Source: Candidatus Methanovirga meridionalis (GTDB lineage Archaea > Methanobacteriota > Methanobacteria > Methanobacteriales > Methanobacteriaceae). From it: a stretch of DNA of 29,923 nucleotides. The stretch covers positions 1 through 29,923 of the forward strand of contig JAITPS010000013.1 in NCBI GenBank assembly GCA_031289325.1, given 5' to 3'. Below are positions 17,193 to 26,014 of this stretch, piece by piece (positions within the stretch are counted from its first letter, which is position 1; every line of letters begins with the position of its first letter). The translations under genes were made by a program, and so were the position numbers. The notes beneath the pieces are model-generated. The model was not told where the DNA came from. It did not search any database and worked only from the letters and a program-made list of their open reading frames with translations.

Positions 17193-17837
17193 TTAAAAAG
17201 GGGGAAAATATTTTCCAAAAATCTCTTTAGCATATTTAATAGCTAAATCCACTTGTTTAGGATAAATAGATATTACCCTTTTTTCAAAATCTTCCCTATT
17301 TTTAGAAACGGCTATTATTTTAATAAAATTTAGATATGTTTTAACAGCTAAATTTTCATCAAATTCTTTTGATTTTAATGAATTATCATCGTTTAGACAT
17401 GGAATTTCAATAATTTTACATACATCTTCTCTTTTAAAATATTTTTTTCTAATGAGTGGTGAAACAGAACTTACTAAAACTTTATTATTTAATTCAATTA
17501 ATGGAGGAACTCCTTGAAAATATCTTCTTTTATCATCTACTAAACTTTTATAATTTTTAATATTATAACAATGAAGTTCTATATAGAAGTCTGGCTTATA
17601 CTTTTTTATAATAGCTATTAACTCTTTTCCAATATTAGAATTATAATATTCTTTATTCAATGTAGAAATATATGGACTTTCATCAAAGTTGTAGATTAAA
17701 ATTTTACCATTTGAAAAATCGTTGGGAATTAAGGATTTAAAAAATTTTATAGTAGTTAATCCTTCTTTTCCATGTAATCCACCAACAAATAGCTTTGTTG
17801 AACCTTTATCTTTTTCAATTAATCTAAAATAAGGCAT
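17193..17837 (-). CDS. DUF2119 family protein, putative zinc-dependent hydrolase
   Basis: A 214-residue methanogen protein. FVGGLHGKEGLTTIKF at 17-32 gives an H22-x-x-E25 pair, N50 lies in LIYNFDE, and YIELHCYN contributes H89. This spacing (HxxE, then N, then a later His after an acidic residue) resembles the zinc site of succinylglutamate desuccinylase/aspartoacylase (M14-like) enzymes. A zinc hydrolase is therefore inferred; the family itself is named only as DUF2119. The ATG at 17837 is chosen over the TTG three codons upstream. No ribosome site is clear. It stands as a single gene between two family 1 elements, whose facing ends lie 107 bp past its stop and 142 bp upstream of its start. 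Confidence 0.75.
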   Translation of the reverse strand: MPYFRLIEKDKGSTKLFVGGLHGKEGLTTIKFFKSLIPNDFSNGKILIYNFDESPYISTLNKEYYNSNIGKELIAIIKKYKPDFYIELHCYNIKNYKSLVDDKRRYFQGVPPLIELNNKVLVSSVSPLIRKKYFKREDVCKIIEIPCLNDDNSLKSKEFDENLAVKTYLNFIKIIAVSKNREDFEKRVISIYPKQVDLAIKYAKEIFGKYFPPF

Positions 17838-17979
17838 AATAATCAATATGTCAAATCATGAGGAATTATTAAGAATAATTTTTATTAAAATATTTTGACT
17901 TTTAAAGTCATCTAATAAAAGCGACACTAATAAATATACCGTACATGTTTCAACTATTTCAAATACTTTTAAAGTCATC

Positions 17980-18160
17980 TATAGTGGCTTTGATAAAGTT
18001 CTTAATAAATAATTTTTTTAAAATTAAATATTATTAAAAAATATTAATTTAAAATTATTTTTAAAATTATTTATATTAATTAAAATATATTTATATTATT
18101 TAAAATTTAAAATTATAGATTTTTATAAACTAATATTCGAAATTAAATAATTTAATATTT
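17980..18160 (+). mobile_element. MITE-like element, family 1, copy D (right end missing)
   Basis: The left end TATAGTGGCTTTGATAAAGT then TCTTAATAAATAA is intact, and the interior is typical to about 18150 (AAATTATAGATTTTTATAAA). The right terminal repeat is absent and the sequence then becomes unrelated. It is a truncated copy, 62 bp before a family 2 element. Confidence 0.65.
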
Positions 18161-18221
18161 AAAGAAAAATAAAGGACAATAACAATTGTTCCTCAGTTCC
18201 TCAATAAATAAAAAAAATTAA

Positions 18222-18554
18222 TATAGTGTTATAAAAAAAGTTTGTAATTAATCATTTATTTTAAATATCGTATTGTTGAAAATTTATTTTCAACTTAGGA
18301 GAATTTATTCACCTGTTTAAAAAATTTAAATTAATATTAAATTAATTTTTTAAATAACAATTTTTATCTTTTTATTGTTGAAAATTTATTTTCAACTTAG
18401 GAGAATTTATTCACCTGTTTAAAAATAATAATTATAATTTTTTTAATTGAAAATTTAATAATTATGTTTCATTTTTAAAAGCTTCATTATTGAACTTGTT
18501 CAATTAGAAAAACGAAGTTTTTCTGTACTTAAAAACATTATTTCATACACTATA
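18222..18554 (-). mobile_element. MITE-like element, family 2, copy 1
   Basis: Ends TATAGTGTTATAAAAAAAGT (left) and the complement of TATAGTGTATGAAATAATGT (right) are partial inverted repeats. The interior carries small perfect hairpins: GTTGAAAAT/ATTTTCAAC, TTGAAC/GTTCAA and GAAAAAC/GTTTTTC. About 53 bp (18271-18323) are repeated at 18373-18425. The element is the reverse complement of 26015-26307, with the outer 80-100 bp almost identical. It has no coding capacity and lies between the FTR and DUF2119 genes. Confidence 0.75.
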
Positions 18555-18636
18555 ATCTATTTTTATCATACTTTTCATCTTAAAATTATAATAAGAGTCA
18601 AAATACTTAAAGGAAAAATAAAAAAAATAAATGTAT

Positions 18637-19134
18637 TTATAAAAGTTGCTCAAACCTTTCTGATTCAGCTTTACAAATCGGACATTTACCTGGAGGTTGT
18701 TCTCTGCCACATAAATATCCACAAACAAGACATCTGTAAATAGGAACTTTTAACTTCCCTATTTTTTTATTATCGGATGATTTGTTGTTATCATTAGATG
18801 ACTTTTGAGCTTTTAAAGTTGATATCCTTCGATCTGGAATAGAACTTAAGGTTTTTTCTCCTTTTAAAACTTCTTCACTTATATAAAGTCCACAAAAGCA
18901 TGCTCCATAATCATTTAAATCAGAGTCTCTATAGTTACATGGGCATACTATATCAAGATCTTTTTTCTTATCTCCTGATGCTAATCTGCATGGACACACT
19001 CCATAACCATATCTGTCTATATTAACATTAATACTATCCAAGAGAGCTTGGACAAATTCTTTATCTTCATTTATAAAGTATCCAGATTTTTCTGCACTTT
19101 TTTTAAATTCATCATAAGATGTAAAATCAGACAT
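18637..19134 (-). CDS. Ferredoxin-thioredoxin reductase catalytic chain fused to a rubredoxin-like domain
   Basis: A 165-residue two-domain redox protein. Residues 1-105 are an FTR catalytic chain with the paired cysteine motifs C47-P-C49, C64-P-C66 and C79-F-C81, which bind a 4Fe-4S cluster next to a redox disulfide. The third pair is CFC where plant-type FTR has CHC. A Ser/Asn/Lys linker (107-128) leads to a rubredoxin-like knuckle pair, YRCLVCGY (C135, C138) and GKCPICKA (C151, C154). It would pass electrons from ferredoxin or the rubredoxin domain to a thioredoxin/glutaredoxin-type protein. The next upstream gene on the same strand, 107 bp away, encodes such a protein. GGTG lies 7 bases before the ATG at 19134. 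The partner pairing is inferred from position and from FTR-like disulfide reductases known in methanogens. Confidence 0.92.
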   Translation of the reverse strand: MSDFTSYDEFKKSAEKSGYFINEDKEFVQALLDSINVNIDRYGYGVCPCRLASGDKKKDLDIVCPCNYRDSDLNDYGACFCGLYISEEVLKGEKTLSSIPDRRISTLKAQKSSNDNNKSSDNKKIGKLKVPIYRCLVCGYLCGREQPPGKCPICKAESERFEQLL

Positions 19135-19241
19135 AAATAACACCAAGATTGAAATAATAGCTAATTAATAAATAATTTAATCATGAAGAAATAATCATTG
19201 AATAAATTAATTATTCAATAATACTATTGAATATAAACTGT

Positions 19242-19520
19242 TTATTCAAATTTTTCTTTTATTTTATCTACTTCATATCCTATTATAACATCTTCATCGT
19301 TAATTACTATCGTAGGAAAAGAAATATCTTTATTCCACTTCTCTAATTCAGTAACAACTTCCTTTCTTTCACCATCTTGAGTTAAATCAACATAAACATA
19401 ATCATACTCAACTTTTAATTCTTCTAACAATATTCTGGTTTTTCTACACCATTGACAAGTGCTTAAAGCAAATAAAACTACTTTTCCTTTATTTTCTCCA
19501 TCAACATGCTCTAAATTCAT
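19242..19520 (-). CDS. Glutaredoxin family protein
   Basis: A 92-residue thioredoxin-fold protein with the redox motif C22-Q-W-C25 (FALSTCQWCRKTR), the cis-proline loop SFPTIVI near 67-73 and the glutaredoxin-type GYEVDKI (usually G-F/Y) after it. The length is normal. A GAGGTG site lies five bases before the ATG. It lies upstream of the FTR-rubredoxin gene on the same strand, so it is likely the disulfide carrier reduced by that enzyme, for example to supply ribonucleotide reductase or other thiol enzymes. Glutathione is not expected in methanogens, so the reductant is probably ferredoxin through FTR (inference). Confidence 0.9.
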   Translation of the reverse strand: MNLEHVDGENKGKVVLFALSTCQWCRKTRILLEELKVEYDYVYVDLTQDGERKEVVTELEKWNKDISFPTIVINDEDVIIGYEVDKIKEKFE

Positions 19521-19828
19521 ACATACACCTCAAATTAAAACATTATTTAATTTATAATTTTAAACTTAAATTGTAATTAATCTTATGATTTTTATCATAG
19601 ATATATATTTTGATAAATAAGACAATCAAAACTTTCTTGAAACAGCTTTAAAATTGAATTATAATAGTATAATTTAGTTTTCAACTAATTTTTAAATGTA
19701 TATTATCTTGTTTAAATAAAACTATTATTTTATAGTAGTATAATCTTTAATTTTAATTATTCTATTAGTTTATTTTGAAATTTAATAAATAATCTATGTT
19801 TATTAATTTCAATATTAATGAAAAGATC
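19521..19828. other. Gene-free spacer
   Basis: About 300 AT-rich bases between the ZIP transporter stop and the glutaredoxin start. No repeats, element ends or RNA gene recognised. Confidence 0.6.
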
Positions 19829-20797
19829 TTAGTTACTTAGATGAGATAAAATAAATGATACTAAAAACCCTAAAGCCATTAAAAATCCTGTGAATTCATG
19901 AGTTTCACTATAAGCATCTGGAAGTAAAACATCAGCTATTATTGATATTAAAGCACCAGCAGACACACCTAAAGCACCAGATAATATGTGGTGGTCTGTA
20001 TTGGAAAATATTAAATAAGAAAATAATGTGGAAAAAGCCGATAAAATCAGGACAAAAGTCCAAGCCTTAAAAATTGATTTTCCACTCCAACCTCCAAGTT
20101 TCATGTTTTTTGAAGATGAAATACCCTCAAATAAATTAGCTATAAAAACAGCAGCTAATAATGAAACACTGAGTGGTCCTCCAATAATGAGTATTAGACC
20201 AATAGCTATTGATTCTGGAATTCCATCTAATAATGCACCTATAATACTAATAGCACTTTCAATTTGATATTTATTAAAAGAGGTATTGTATTTATGATAA
20301 TAAACATTATGTAAATTATTTTTTATCTTATTAAAACTTATCAATGCTTGATTACTTGATTTATTAATTATCAAATCATGATTATTTAAATTCTTATCAT
20401 TAATATCTTTATTATCTAAACTGTTCTTATTGTTATCCAAATTAAGGTTGTTAATATTCTTATTGTTTATATTCTTATCTTCAATATTATAGTTTTTAGA
20501 AACTTTTAAGACTTGATGTTTTTTAATAGCGAAATGATTTACAATTAAATCAGCTAAGGTAAAAATTGTAACACCAATAAAAAATCCTGTAATCGTTGTT
20601 TTTAAACCACCATAATAATATGCTTCAATAAGAAGGTCAAAACATGCAGCTGAAGTCAATAATCCTGCAGTAAATGCTATAGTAATAGCTATTATCTTTT
20701 TAGATATATTGAACTTATATCCAAAAAAAGCACCAATAATTAAAGATATGCTACCTAAAATTCCTAATAATATCACTTGAAAATAACTTAAAAGCAT
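19829..20797 (-). CDS. ZIP family metal transporter
   Basis: A 322-residue membrane protein with about eight helices. The first block of three is at 5-90 (including AFTAGLLTSAACFDLL). A long cytoplasmic loop at 97-175 is rich in Asn, Asp and Lys with NINNKNINNLN-type repeats instead of the usual histidines. The second block at 180-320 carries the ZIP metal-site helix LLDGIPESIAIGL and SAGALISIIADVLLPDAYSE. This resembles the ZupT/GufA branch, which imports zinc, iron or other divalent cations; the metal cannot be told. GTGATAGG directly precedes the ATG. It is probably its own transcription unit. Confidence 0.9.
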   Translation of the reverse strand: MLLSYFQVILLGILGSISLIIGAFFGYKFNISKKIIAITIAFTAGLLTSAACFDLLIEAYYYGGLKTTITGFFIGVTIFTLADLIVNHFAIKKHQVLKVSKNYNIEDKNINNKNINNLNLDNNKNSLDNKDINDKNLNNHDLIINKSSNQALISFNKIKNNLHNVYYHKYNTSFNKYQIESAISIIGALLDGIPESIAIGLILIIGGPLSVSLLAAVFIANLFEGISSSKNMKLGGWSGKSIFKAWTFVLILSAFSTLFSYLIFSNTDHHILSGALGVSAGALISIIADVLLPDAYSETHEFTGFLMALGFLVSFILSHLSN

Positions 20798-21209
20798 CCT
20801 ATCACAATTTTAAAATTTTACCGATAAACACATAAATCAACCTAAAAAACAACAAAATTAATTATAATCAATTTTTTTCTAATCTAATAAATTATTTCAT
20901 ATTTATTTTAAATAATCATGATATTCAAGTTTCATTTTTTCTCAAATTTTATAATAATGAATATATTTTTAAATTATTATTATATTTTAATATTCTATTT
21001 AGTATTCATTATATTTTAATATTTTATTTTAATATTTTATTTATACTTATTTTTCTAATAAAATGATTATAATAAATTGTTTATTCTTCAAATAATAGAA
21101 TTTTAGCTAAATGATTTTATTTTTTTAATTAAATAGCTATTTATCTAATTAAAGAATCTAATTAAATAATATAAAGTCACCCTTCGGAGAAGTCGTGTTT
21201 TTAAACAAA
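20798..21209. other. Gene-free spacer
   Basis: AT-rich. It has short repeats of TTTTAATATTTTATTT at about 20980-21045 and, near 21180, an isolated GC-richer patch (CACCCTTCGGAGAAGTCGTG) with a short CTTC/GAAG hairpin. No gene recognised. Confidence 0.5.
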
Positions 21210-21455
21210 AATAGCTGTTTAAAATCATTTATATTAATTAAAATAAATTTATATTAATTAAAATAAATTTATATTAATTAAAATAAATTTATATTAATTA
21301 AAATTTAAAATTATAGGTTTTAATAAATTAATATTTAAAATTAAATAATTTAATAAAAAAATTTATTATTCAAAATTTAAGAACTTTTTCATGAGGACTA
21401 TAATTTAATAAAAAAAATTATCATTTTAAAATTTGAGAACTTTTCCATAATGACC
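21210..21455 (+). mobile_element. MITE-like element, family 1, copy E (two right ends)
   Basis: About four copies of a 20-bp TTATATTAATTAAAATAAAT unit lead into the typical family 1 interior and a right end TTAAGAACTTTTTCATGAGG (21379-21398). A second right end TTGAGAACTTTTCCATAATG (21433-21452) follows 54 bp later. The left end is not recognisable. It lies 160 bp upstream of the Rpn-type gene. Confidence 0.6.
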
Positions 21456-21614
21456 ATATATTATACCATTACTTTCAATTTACAATAGATTTTTCAATTG
21501 GATATAGATTTTTCAGTTGATCATAGAAATTAATTTTTCTACAACCATTCTTTATATATGGCTTTTACTAAAAATCATATTTTATTTGAAAATAATTTTT
21601 TTGGGAGATATTTT

Positions 21615-22487
21615 ATGTTTATGAGATCTTTTAATCCCTTGGATGACTACTTGTTTTCTCAGTATATGGCGAGTAAAGGCATGGAAAATCAATTGAAATC
21701 ATTTATAAATGCAGTAATCTTAGAAGATAATTATTCAATAGATTCTATAGATATTATTGCAAATAAATTGATTGCTGGTGAAATTAAAGGCAATAAGACA
21801 TGCATCTTAGACCTAAGATCAGAATCTTCCGACGGCAAACACTTCATAATAGAAGTGCAAAACAAAAATCAATACTACTTTAAGAGAAGAAGTTTACTCT
21901 ACTTAGCAAAAGAATTCTCAAATTCAGCCAAAGAAGGAAAATTAAACGAATTAAAACCACATATCTTAATTAACATACTAAATTACAAATTTTGTGAGGA
22001 CGACATTTACAAACAAAAATTTAATATATTAGGAAACATAGATAACTGCTTATACTCAAAGTATTTAACAATATACAACATAAACCTTATAGCATTTAGA
22101 AAAATTAAAAAAGATTTAAATAATCCATTACACAGATGGATGATATTCTTTGACATTAAAAGTTCTGATGAGCTTATAAAAAAGGTGATTGAAATGGATG
22201 AAAATATAAAATCAGCAGATGCAAGATTCAACGAACTATTATCCGATGAAGAAGCATTCCACGACTATCAAATGAGACAAATAGCAATAATGGAACTCGA
22301 AGGAGAACTAAGCTACCGAGAAGAAAAAGGCGAAATTAAAGGTAAAAAAGAAGGTAAACAAGAAGGCATAAAAGAGGAAAAAATGGAAATAGCTATTAAC
22401 ATGTTGAAGAAAGGGTTGGATTTAAATTTGATTAGTGAAGTTACAAATATTCCAATCTCAAAACTTCAAAGTCTAAATAGTAAATAA
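21615..22487 (+). CDS. Rpn family recombination-promoting nuclease / putative transposase
   Basis: A 290-residue protein of the PD-(D/E)XK 'transposase_31/Rpn' type. FNPLDDYLF opens the domain. The catalytic core is D66 (ILDLRSES) followed by E80-x-Q82 (FIIEVQNKN), then YYFKRRSLLYLAKEFS. The C-terminus has the usual lysine- and glutamate-rich coil (KGKKEGKQEGIKEEK) and a short helical tail. Relatives cut DNA and promote RecA-independent recombination. I prefer the ATG at 21615, with GGGAG seven bases upstream, over 21558, which lacks a site and adds residues not typical of the family. The middle of the gene uses C-ending codons (GAC, GGC, CAC, TTC, AAC) far more than its neighbours, which suggests recent arrival. 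Confidence 0.9.
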   Translation: MFMRSFNPLDDYLFSQYMASKGMENQLKSFINAVILEDNYSIDSIDIIANKLIAGEIKGNKTCILDLRSESSDGKHFIIEVQNKNQYYFKRRSLLYLAKEFSNSAKEGKLNELKPHILINILNYKFCEDDIYKQKFNILGNIDNCLYSKYLTIYNINLIAFRKIKKDLNNPLHRWMIFFDIKSSDELIKKVIEMDENIKSADARFNELLSDEEAFHDYQMRQIAIMELEGELSYREEKGEIKGKKEGKQEGIKEEKMEIAINMLKKGLDLNLISEVTNIPISKLQSLNSK

Positions 22488-22658
22488 TTTAATTTCTACT
22501 TTCCATTATTTTTATTGGAAAATTGAATTTCAATAAATGAAGTTTTTCACTGTTCAAGATTTAAAAATCCATAAAGCAATTAACAAATCAAAGCATGAGC
22601 AATAAAAAAATGAATCAAATAAAAATGTTTGAATGTATACTTGAATTGTGGTGTTAAC

Positions 22659-24314
22659 TTGATTTGTTTAGGAATAGAAGGAACTGCTGAGAAAACAGGG
22701 ATTGGAATTGTAGATAGTAATGGAAATATATTGGGGCTTGCTGGAAAACCAATGCTTCCAGATAATGGAGGTATTCACCCAAGGCAAGCAAGTGAACATC
22801 ATAGCCAATGGATTCCTAAATTAATTAATCAAATAACCGAAGAGACTAATATTGAGTTAAATGAAATAGATTTAATATCCTTTTCTATTGGACCTGGTCT
22901 TGGACCTGCTCTTAGAACTGTTGCAACAGCAGCAAGAACATTGTCTTTAGGATTAAAAATTCCAATCATCGGTGTTAATCATTGTGTTGGGCATATAGAA
23001 ATAGGTAAATTAGACACTAAAGCCATAAATCCACTCACCCTTTATGTTAGTGGTGGAAATAGTCAATTAATTGGTTTTGAATCAGAGAAATATAGAGTTT
23101 TTGGAGAAACATTAGACATAGCCATTGGAAACTGTCTTGATCATTTTGGAAGGGAAGTAGGATTAAAACATCCTGCAGGACCAATAATTGAGAAATTAGC
23201 TAAAAAAGGGAGTTATATTGATTTACCTTACACGGTTAAAGGTATGGATTTTTCATTTTCAGGATTGTTAAGTGCAGCTATTCGTAATTTTCAGAAAGGA
23301 ATAGCTATTGAAGATATTTGTTATAGTTTACAAGAGACAGCTTTTTCAATGCTTGTTGAAGTTGCAGAAAGAGGACTTTCAAATACAAAAAATGATGAGT
23401 TAATGGTTTGTGGTGGTGTTGCAGCAAATAAACGACTTAAAGAGATGTTATCCACAATGGCTTGTGAACATTATACTAAGTTTTACATTCCAAAAATGAA
23501 TTTATGTGGAGATAATGGTGCAATGATTGCATGGCTTGGACTTTTAACATATAATGCTTTTGGACCAATGAATTTAAGTTCAACAAGTATTATTCCAAAA
23601 TATAGAACCGATGAAGTTAATGTTCCTTGGGTTAAACCCTCATCATCTTTTCTAAAAATTCCAGAGGATATATTAGGTAAAGGTGCAGAAGCTAACATTT
23701 ATTCAACTCATTGGTTAGGTGAAATAGCTATTAAAAAGGATAGAATATCTAAGTCCTATAGGATAAAAGAATTAGATGAAAAACTTAGAAGAAAAAGAAC
23801 TAAAAATGAAGCCAAACTACTTTCTTATATCAAAAATTTAGGGATAAAAACCCCCATACTTTACAATGTTGATTTAAAAGATAAAAATATTGTAATGGAG
23901 TATATTGAAGCCACACTTCTTAACGACATTTTAAATGATTTAAACACGATTTTTACTAATTCTAAATATTCCACACAATTATCACATATTTTTAAAAATA
24001 TTGGGGAGTTAATAGCTATTTTACATAATGGTAATGTTATACATGGAGATCTTACAAGCTCAAATATTTTTTTAGATAAGAATTATAAGCCTATTCTAAT
24101 TGATTTTGGATTAGGTAAGTTTTCAGATCTTTTAGAAGACAAAGTTACAGATCTTATGGTTTTTAAGAAATCCTTAAAAATTGTTGATGATTTTATTGAT
24201 AAAAGATTGTTTAACATTTTTTTAAATGGTTATTCTATTAAAAGCAAAGATAATATGGATAATATTTTTAATAAAATGATTGAAATTCAAAAAAGAGGAA
24301 GATACACTATTTAA
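22659..24314 (+). CDS. Bifunctional Kae1-Bud32 protein: tRNA t6A37 threonylcarbamoyltransferase and kinase
   Basis: A 551-residue fusion of two KEOPS subunits. The Kae1 part (1-325) transfers threonylcarbamoyl from TC-AMP to A37 of ANN-decoding tRNAs. Seen are CLGIEGTAEKTG, the metal pair H108-x3-H112 (NHCVGHIEIG), YVSGGNSQLI, and CGGVAANKRL with GDNGAMIAW near the end. The Bud32 part (about 330-551) is an atypical small RIO-like kinase/ATPase: GKGAEANIY, K in IAIKKD, VIHGDLTSSNI near 461 and LIDFGLGK near 481. The start is taken as the TTG at 22659, because it gives the family N-terminus (M)ICLGIEG and has GTGGTG five bases upstream; the next in-frame TTG at 22629 has no such site. The fusion is known from several methanogens and links the two activities one to one. 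Confidence 0.95.
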   Translation: MICLGIEGTAEKTGIGIVDSNGNILGLAGKPMLPDNGGIHPRQASEHHSQWIPKLINQITEETNIELNEIDLISFSIGPGLGPALRTVATAARTLSLGLKIPIIGVNHCVGHIEIGKLDTKAINPLTLYVSGGNSQLIGFESEKYRVFGETLDIAIGNCLDHFGREVGLKHPAGPIIEKLAKKGSYIDLPYTVKGMDFSFSGLLSAAIRNFQKGIAIEDICYSLQETAFSMLVEVAERGLSNTKNDELMVCGGVAANKRLKEMLSTMACEHYTKFYIPKMNLCGDNGAMIAWLGLLTYNAFGPMNLSSTSIIPKYRTDEVNVPWVKPSSSFLKIPEDILGKGAEANIYSTHWLGEIAIKKDRISKSYRIKELDEKLRRKRTKNEAKLLSYIKNLGIKTPILYNVDLKDKNIVMEYIEATLLNDILNDLNTIFTNSKYSTQLSHIFKNIGELIAILHNGNVIHGDLTSSNIFLDKNYKPILIDFGLGKFSDLLEDKVTDLMVFKKSLKIVDDFIDKRLFNIFLNGYSIKSKDNMDNIFNKMIEIQKRGRYTI

Positions 24315-24699
24315 TAAATTATGAATTATATTAAATTAAATAATTTAAATAAATAAACTATATTTAATCTTTATTTAAAAAAATAAATAGTAATTAATCT
24401 GGCACTGTAAAAAAAGGTATGATTTTCAAAGTCTGAAACTTGGTTTTCAATCAGAAAAAATTTAGATCATATAAATATCATCGAATTGTTACCATCAGTT
24501 TCTTTTGATGATTTTTGGTATTGATTTAACAAAGTTAGTCATTATCTAATATATAGTTTCATTATCAGGAAAATCAAAAAGTTTAAGTTACATTTCATTA
24601 AATGTTATGTAAAATTATTTTCTTTCATTTGAATTTTTTATTTTTCAAGTTAGAAACAAAAAATCTTTGATTTTCTTTATTGAAATTTTTTATTTCAAT
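24315..24699. other. Gene-free spacer with a partial family 3 element
   Basis: After kae1-bud32 the DNA is AT-rich and non-coding. A left half of a family 3 element begins at 24399 and is listed separately. The remaining bases show no gene or RNA. Confidence 0.5.
24399..24490 (+). mobile_element. MITE-like element, family 3, left half only
   Basis: CTGGCACTGTAAAAAAAGGT and then TCTGAAACTTGGTTTTCA and AAAAATTTAGATCATATA follow the complete copy at 25852 in order. Homology fades at about 24490 and the closing TTTACAGTGCCAA end is missing. Confidence 0.6.
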
Positions 24700-24893
24700 T
24701 ATAGTGGTTTTGATAAAGTTCTTAATAAATAATTTTCTTAAAAATAAATATTATTAAAAGATATTTAATTAAAATACGATTATATTAATTAAAATTTAAA
24801 ATTATTGAGTTTTATAAAATAATATTTGAAATTAAATAATTTAATAAAAAAAGTTATCATCCAAAATTTAAGAACTTTTCCATAATCATTATA
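24700..24893 (+). mobile_element. MITE-like element, family 1, copy F (compact, complete)
   Basis: At 194 bp this is the shortest full copy. The left end TATAGTGGTTTTGATAAAGT then TCTTAA and the right end TTAAGAACTTTTCCATAATC then ATTATA match as inverted repeats at 21 of 26 positions. The interior is non-coding. The right end lies 114 bp before the PAP2-like gene. Confidence 0.75.
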
Positions 24894-25006
24894 ATTATGC
24901 AAAAAACTTACAATGATAATAGTAATATTTGTCATTTTTTTTATAAGCATTTTTATATAGATTAAAATTATTTAAATTAAATTTAAGGATTGATATCAAT
25001 TATTGC

Positions 25007-25738
25007 ATGTTCATGAAGGATAGAATAAGAATGGATAAAATTAAAAAAACAATTATAAACCGAAACAAAATATTGTGGGCAATTATAATAATTGTTGCTA
25101 TCTATATTTTAGAAACTGTGGGGTACTTTTTAGTAGCAATTTTCTTTGGGAATCTACATGGTGGTTCTAATGTTGCCTTAAATTTACAACTGCCAATTGA
25201 CACGATTATTCCATGGTTTACACCATTATTCGCTGTCTACATGCCTCTTCCATTTATTTGGTTTTTTTGGTTGCCGTTAATAATATGGTTTGTTTGTGGA
25301 AAGGGAAAAGATGGGGAAAGAGCATTCTGGCAATATTGTTCCATCAGTTTACTAATGTATGTAGTTAGTATCATTATTTATGTCATCATACCAACTGTTT
25401 ACTTCCAAGAACAATTTATAGACGGGACTTATTCGACTTTGCCGAACAATGCAATGTTCCATGATTCAATCAAATCTTTAGCAACAAACTCGTTAAATAT
25501 ATTTGCTGCATTTCCAAGTTACCACAATTATTGGGCTGGAATCTTAGTTCTATTTGGAATAATTGGCTTTAAGAACAAACATCATATTTTAGGTCCTATA
25601 TTAATGGTCTATGGATTAACGATATCTATCTCCACCCTTGTGTTGCATCAGCATGCACTACTTGATTTCATACTAACTTACATTATGATTGGAATATTTT
25701 ATTTTATAACCATAAAACTCAAAATAGGTAAAATTTAA
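25007..25738 (+). CDS. PAP2-superfamily integral membrane protein
   Basis: A 243-residue protein with about six membrane helices: 15-42, 65-98, 115-130, 160-185, 190-212 and 218-238. Two PAP2-type motifs are visible: AAFPSYHNYWAG (S-x-x-H) near 165 and LVLHQHALLDF (H-x3-D) near 217. These are the catalytic His sites of lipid phosphatases and of inositol-phosphotransferases of the Aur1/Ipt1 type. The first phosphatase motif (K-x6-R-P) is not obvious, which fits the PAP2_3-like branch better. Likely substrate is a membrane lipid phosphate or phospho-head-group (inference). Start is uncertain: ATG 25007, 25013 or 25031; AAGGA lies 10 bases before the last. Composition is slightly richer in G and C than its neighbours. 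Confidence 0.75.
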   Translation: MFMKDRIRMDKIKKTIINRNKILWAIIIIVAIYILETVGYFLVAIFFGNLHGGSNVALNLQLPIDTIIPWFTPLFAVYMPLPFIWFFWLPLIIWFVCGKGKDGERAFWQYCSISLLMYVVSIIIYVIIPTVYFQEQFIDGTYSTLPNNAMFHDSIKSLATNSLNIFAAFPSYHNYWAGILVLFGIIGFKNKHHILGPILMVYGLTISISTLVLHQHALLDFILTYIMIGIFYFITIKLKIGKI

Positions 25739-25851
25739 ATAATAGTATTTGAATTTAATAATTCTTTAAACACGAACTAAGACCTACATAATGAAATCCT
25801 TAAAAACTAATACTAATGTCATGGTGAATTAATTTTTGTGCATTAATTATT

Positions 25852-25996
25852 TTGGCACTGTAAAAAGAGGATGGGAATTTAAAATCTGAAATTTGGTTTT
25901 TAGGCAGGAAAAATTTAGACCATATACATCTCACAAATTTTAGCCTATTTTCTTAATTTTCAATTGCAAAAATCCATACTAAATTTACAGTGCCAA
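25852..25996 (+). mobile_element. MITE-like element, family 3, complete copy
   Basis: A 145-bp unit bounded by perfect 13-bp inverted repeats TTGGCACTGTAAA and TTTACAGTGCCAA. The interior is non-coding. Two partial copies (12403-12478 and 24399-24490) share its ends and order, so this is a repeated mobile unit and not a simple terminator. It lies 18 bp before a family 2 element. Confidence 0.75.
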
Positions 25997-26014
25997 TTTA
26001 TTTAAATTAAATAT

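Noticed and set aside
18271..18425. Two 53-bp repeats with about 50 bp between them, as a minimal CRISPR
   Set aside because: The repeat holds internal hairpins and lies inside family 2 copy 1, whose other copy has a single unit; it is an internal duplication.
22629..22658. Longer Kae1 N-terminus starting at TTG 22629
   Set aside because: It adds ten residues not seen in the family and no ribosome site precedes it, whereas TTG 22659 has GTGGTG and gives the family N-terminus.
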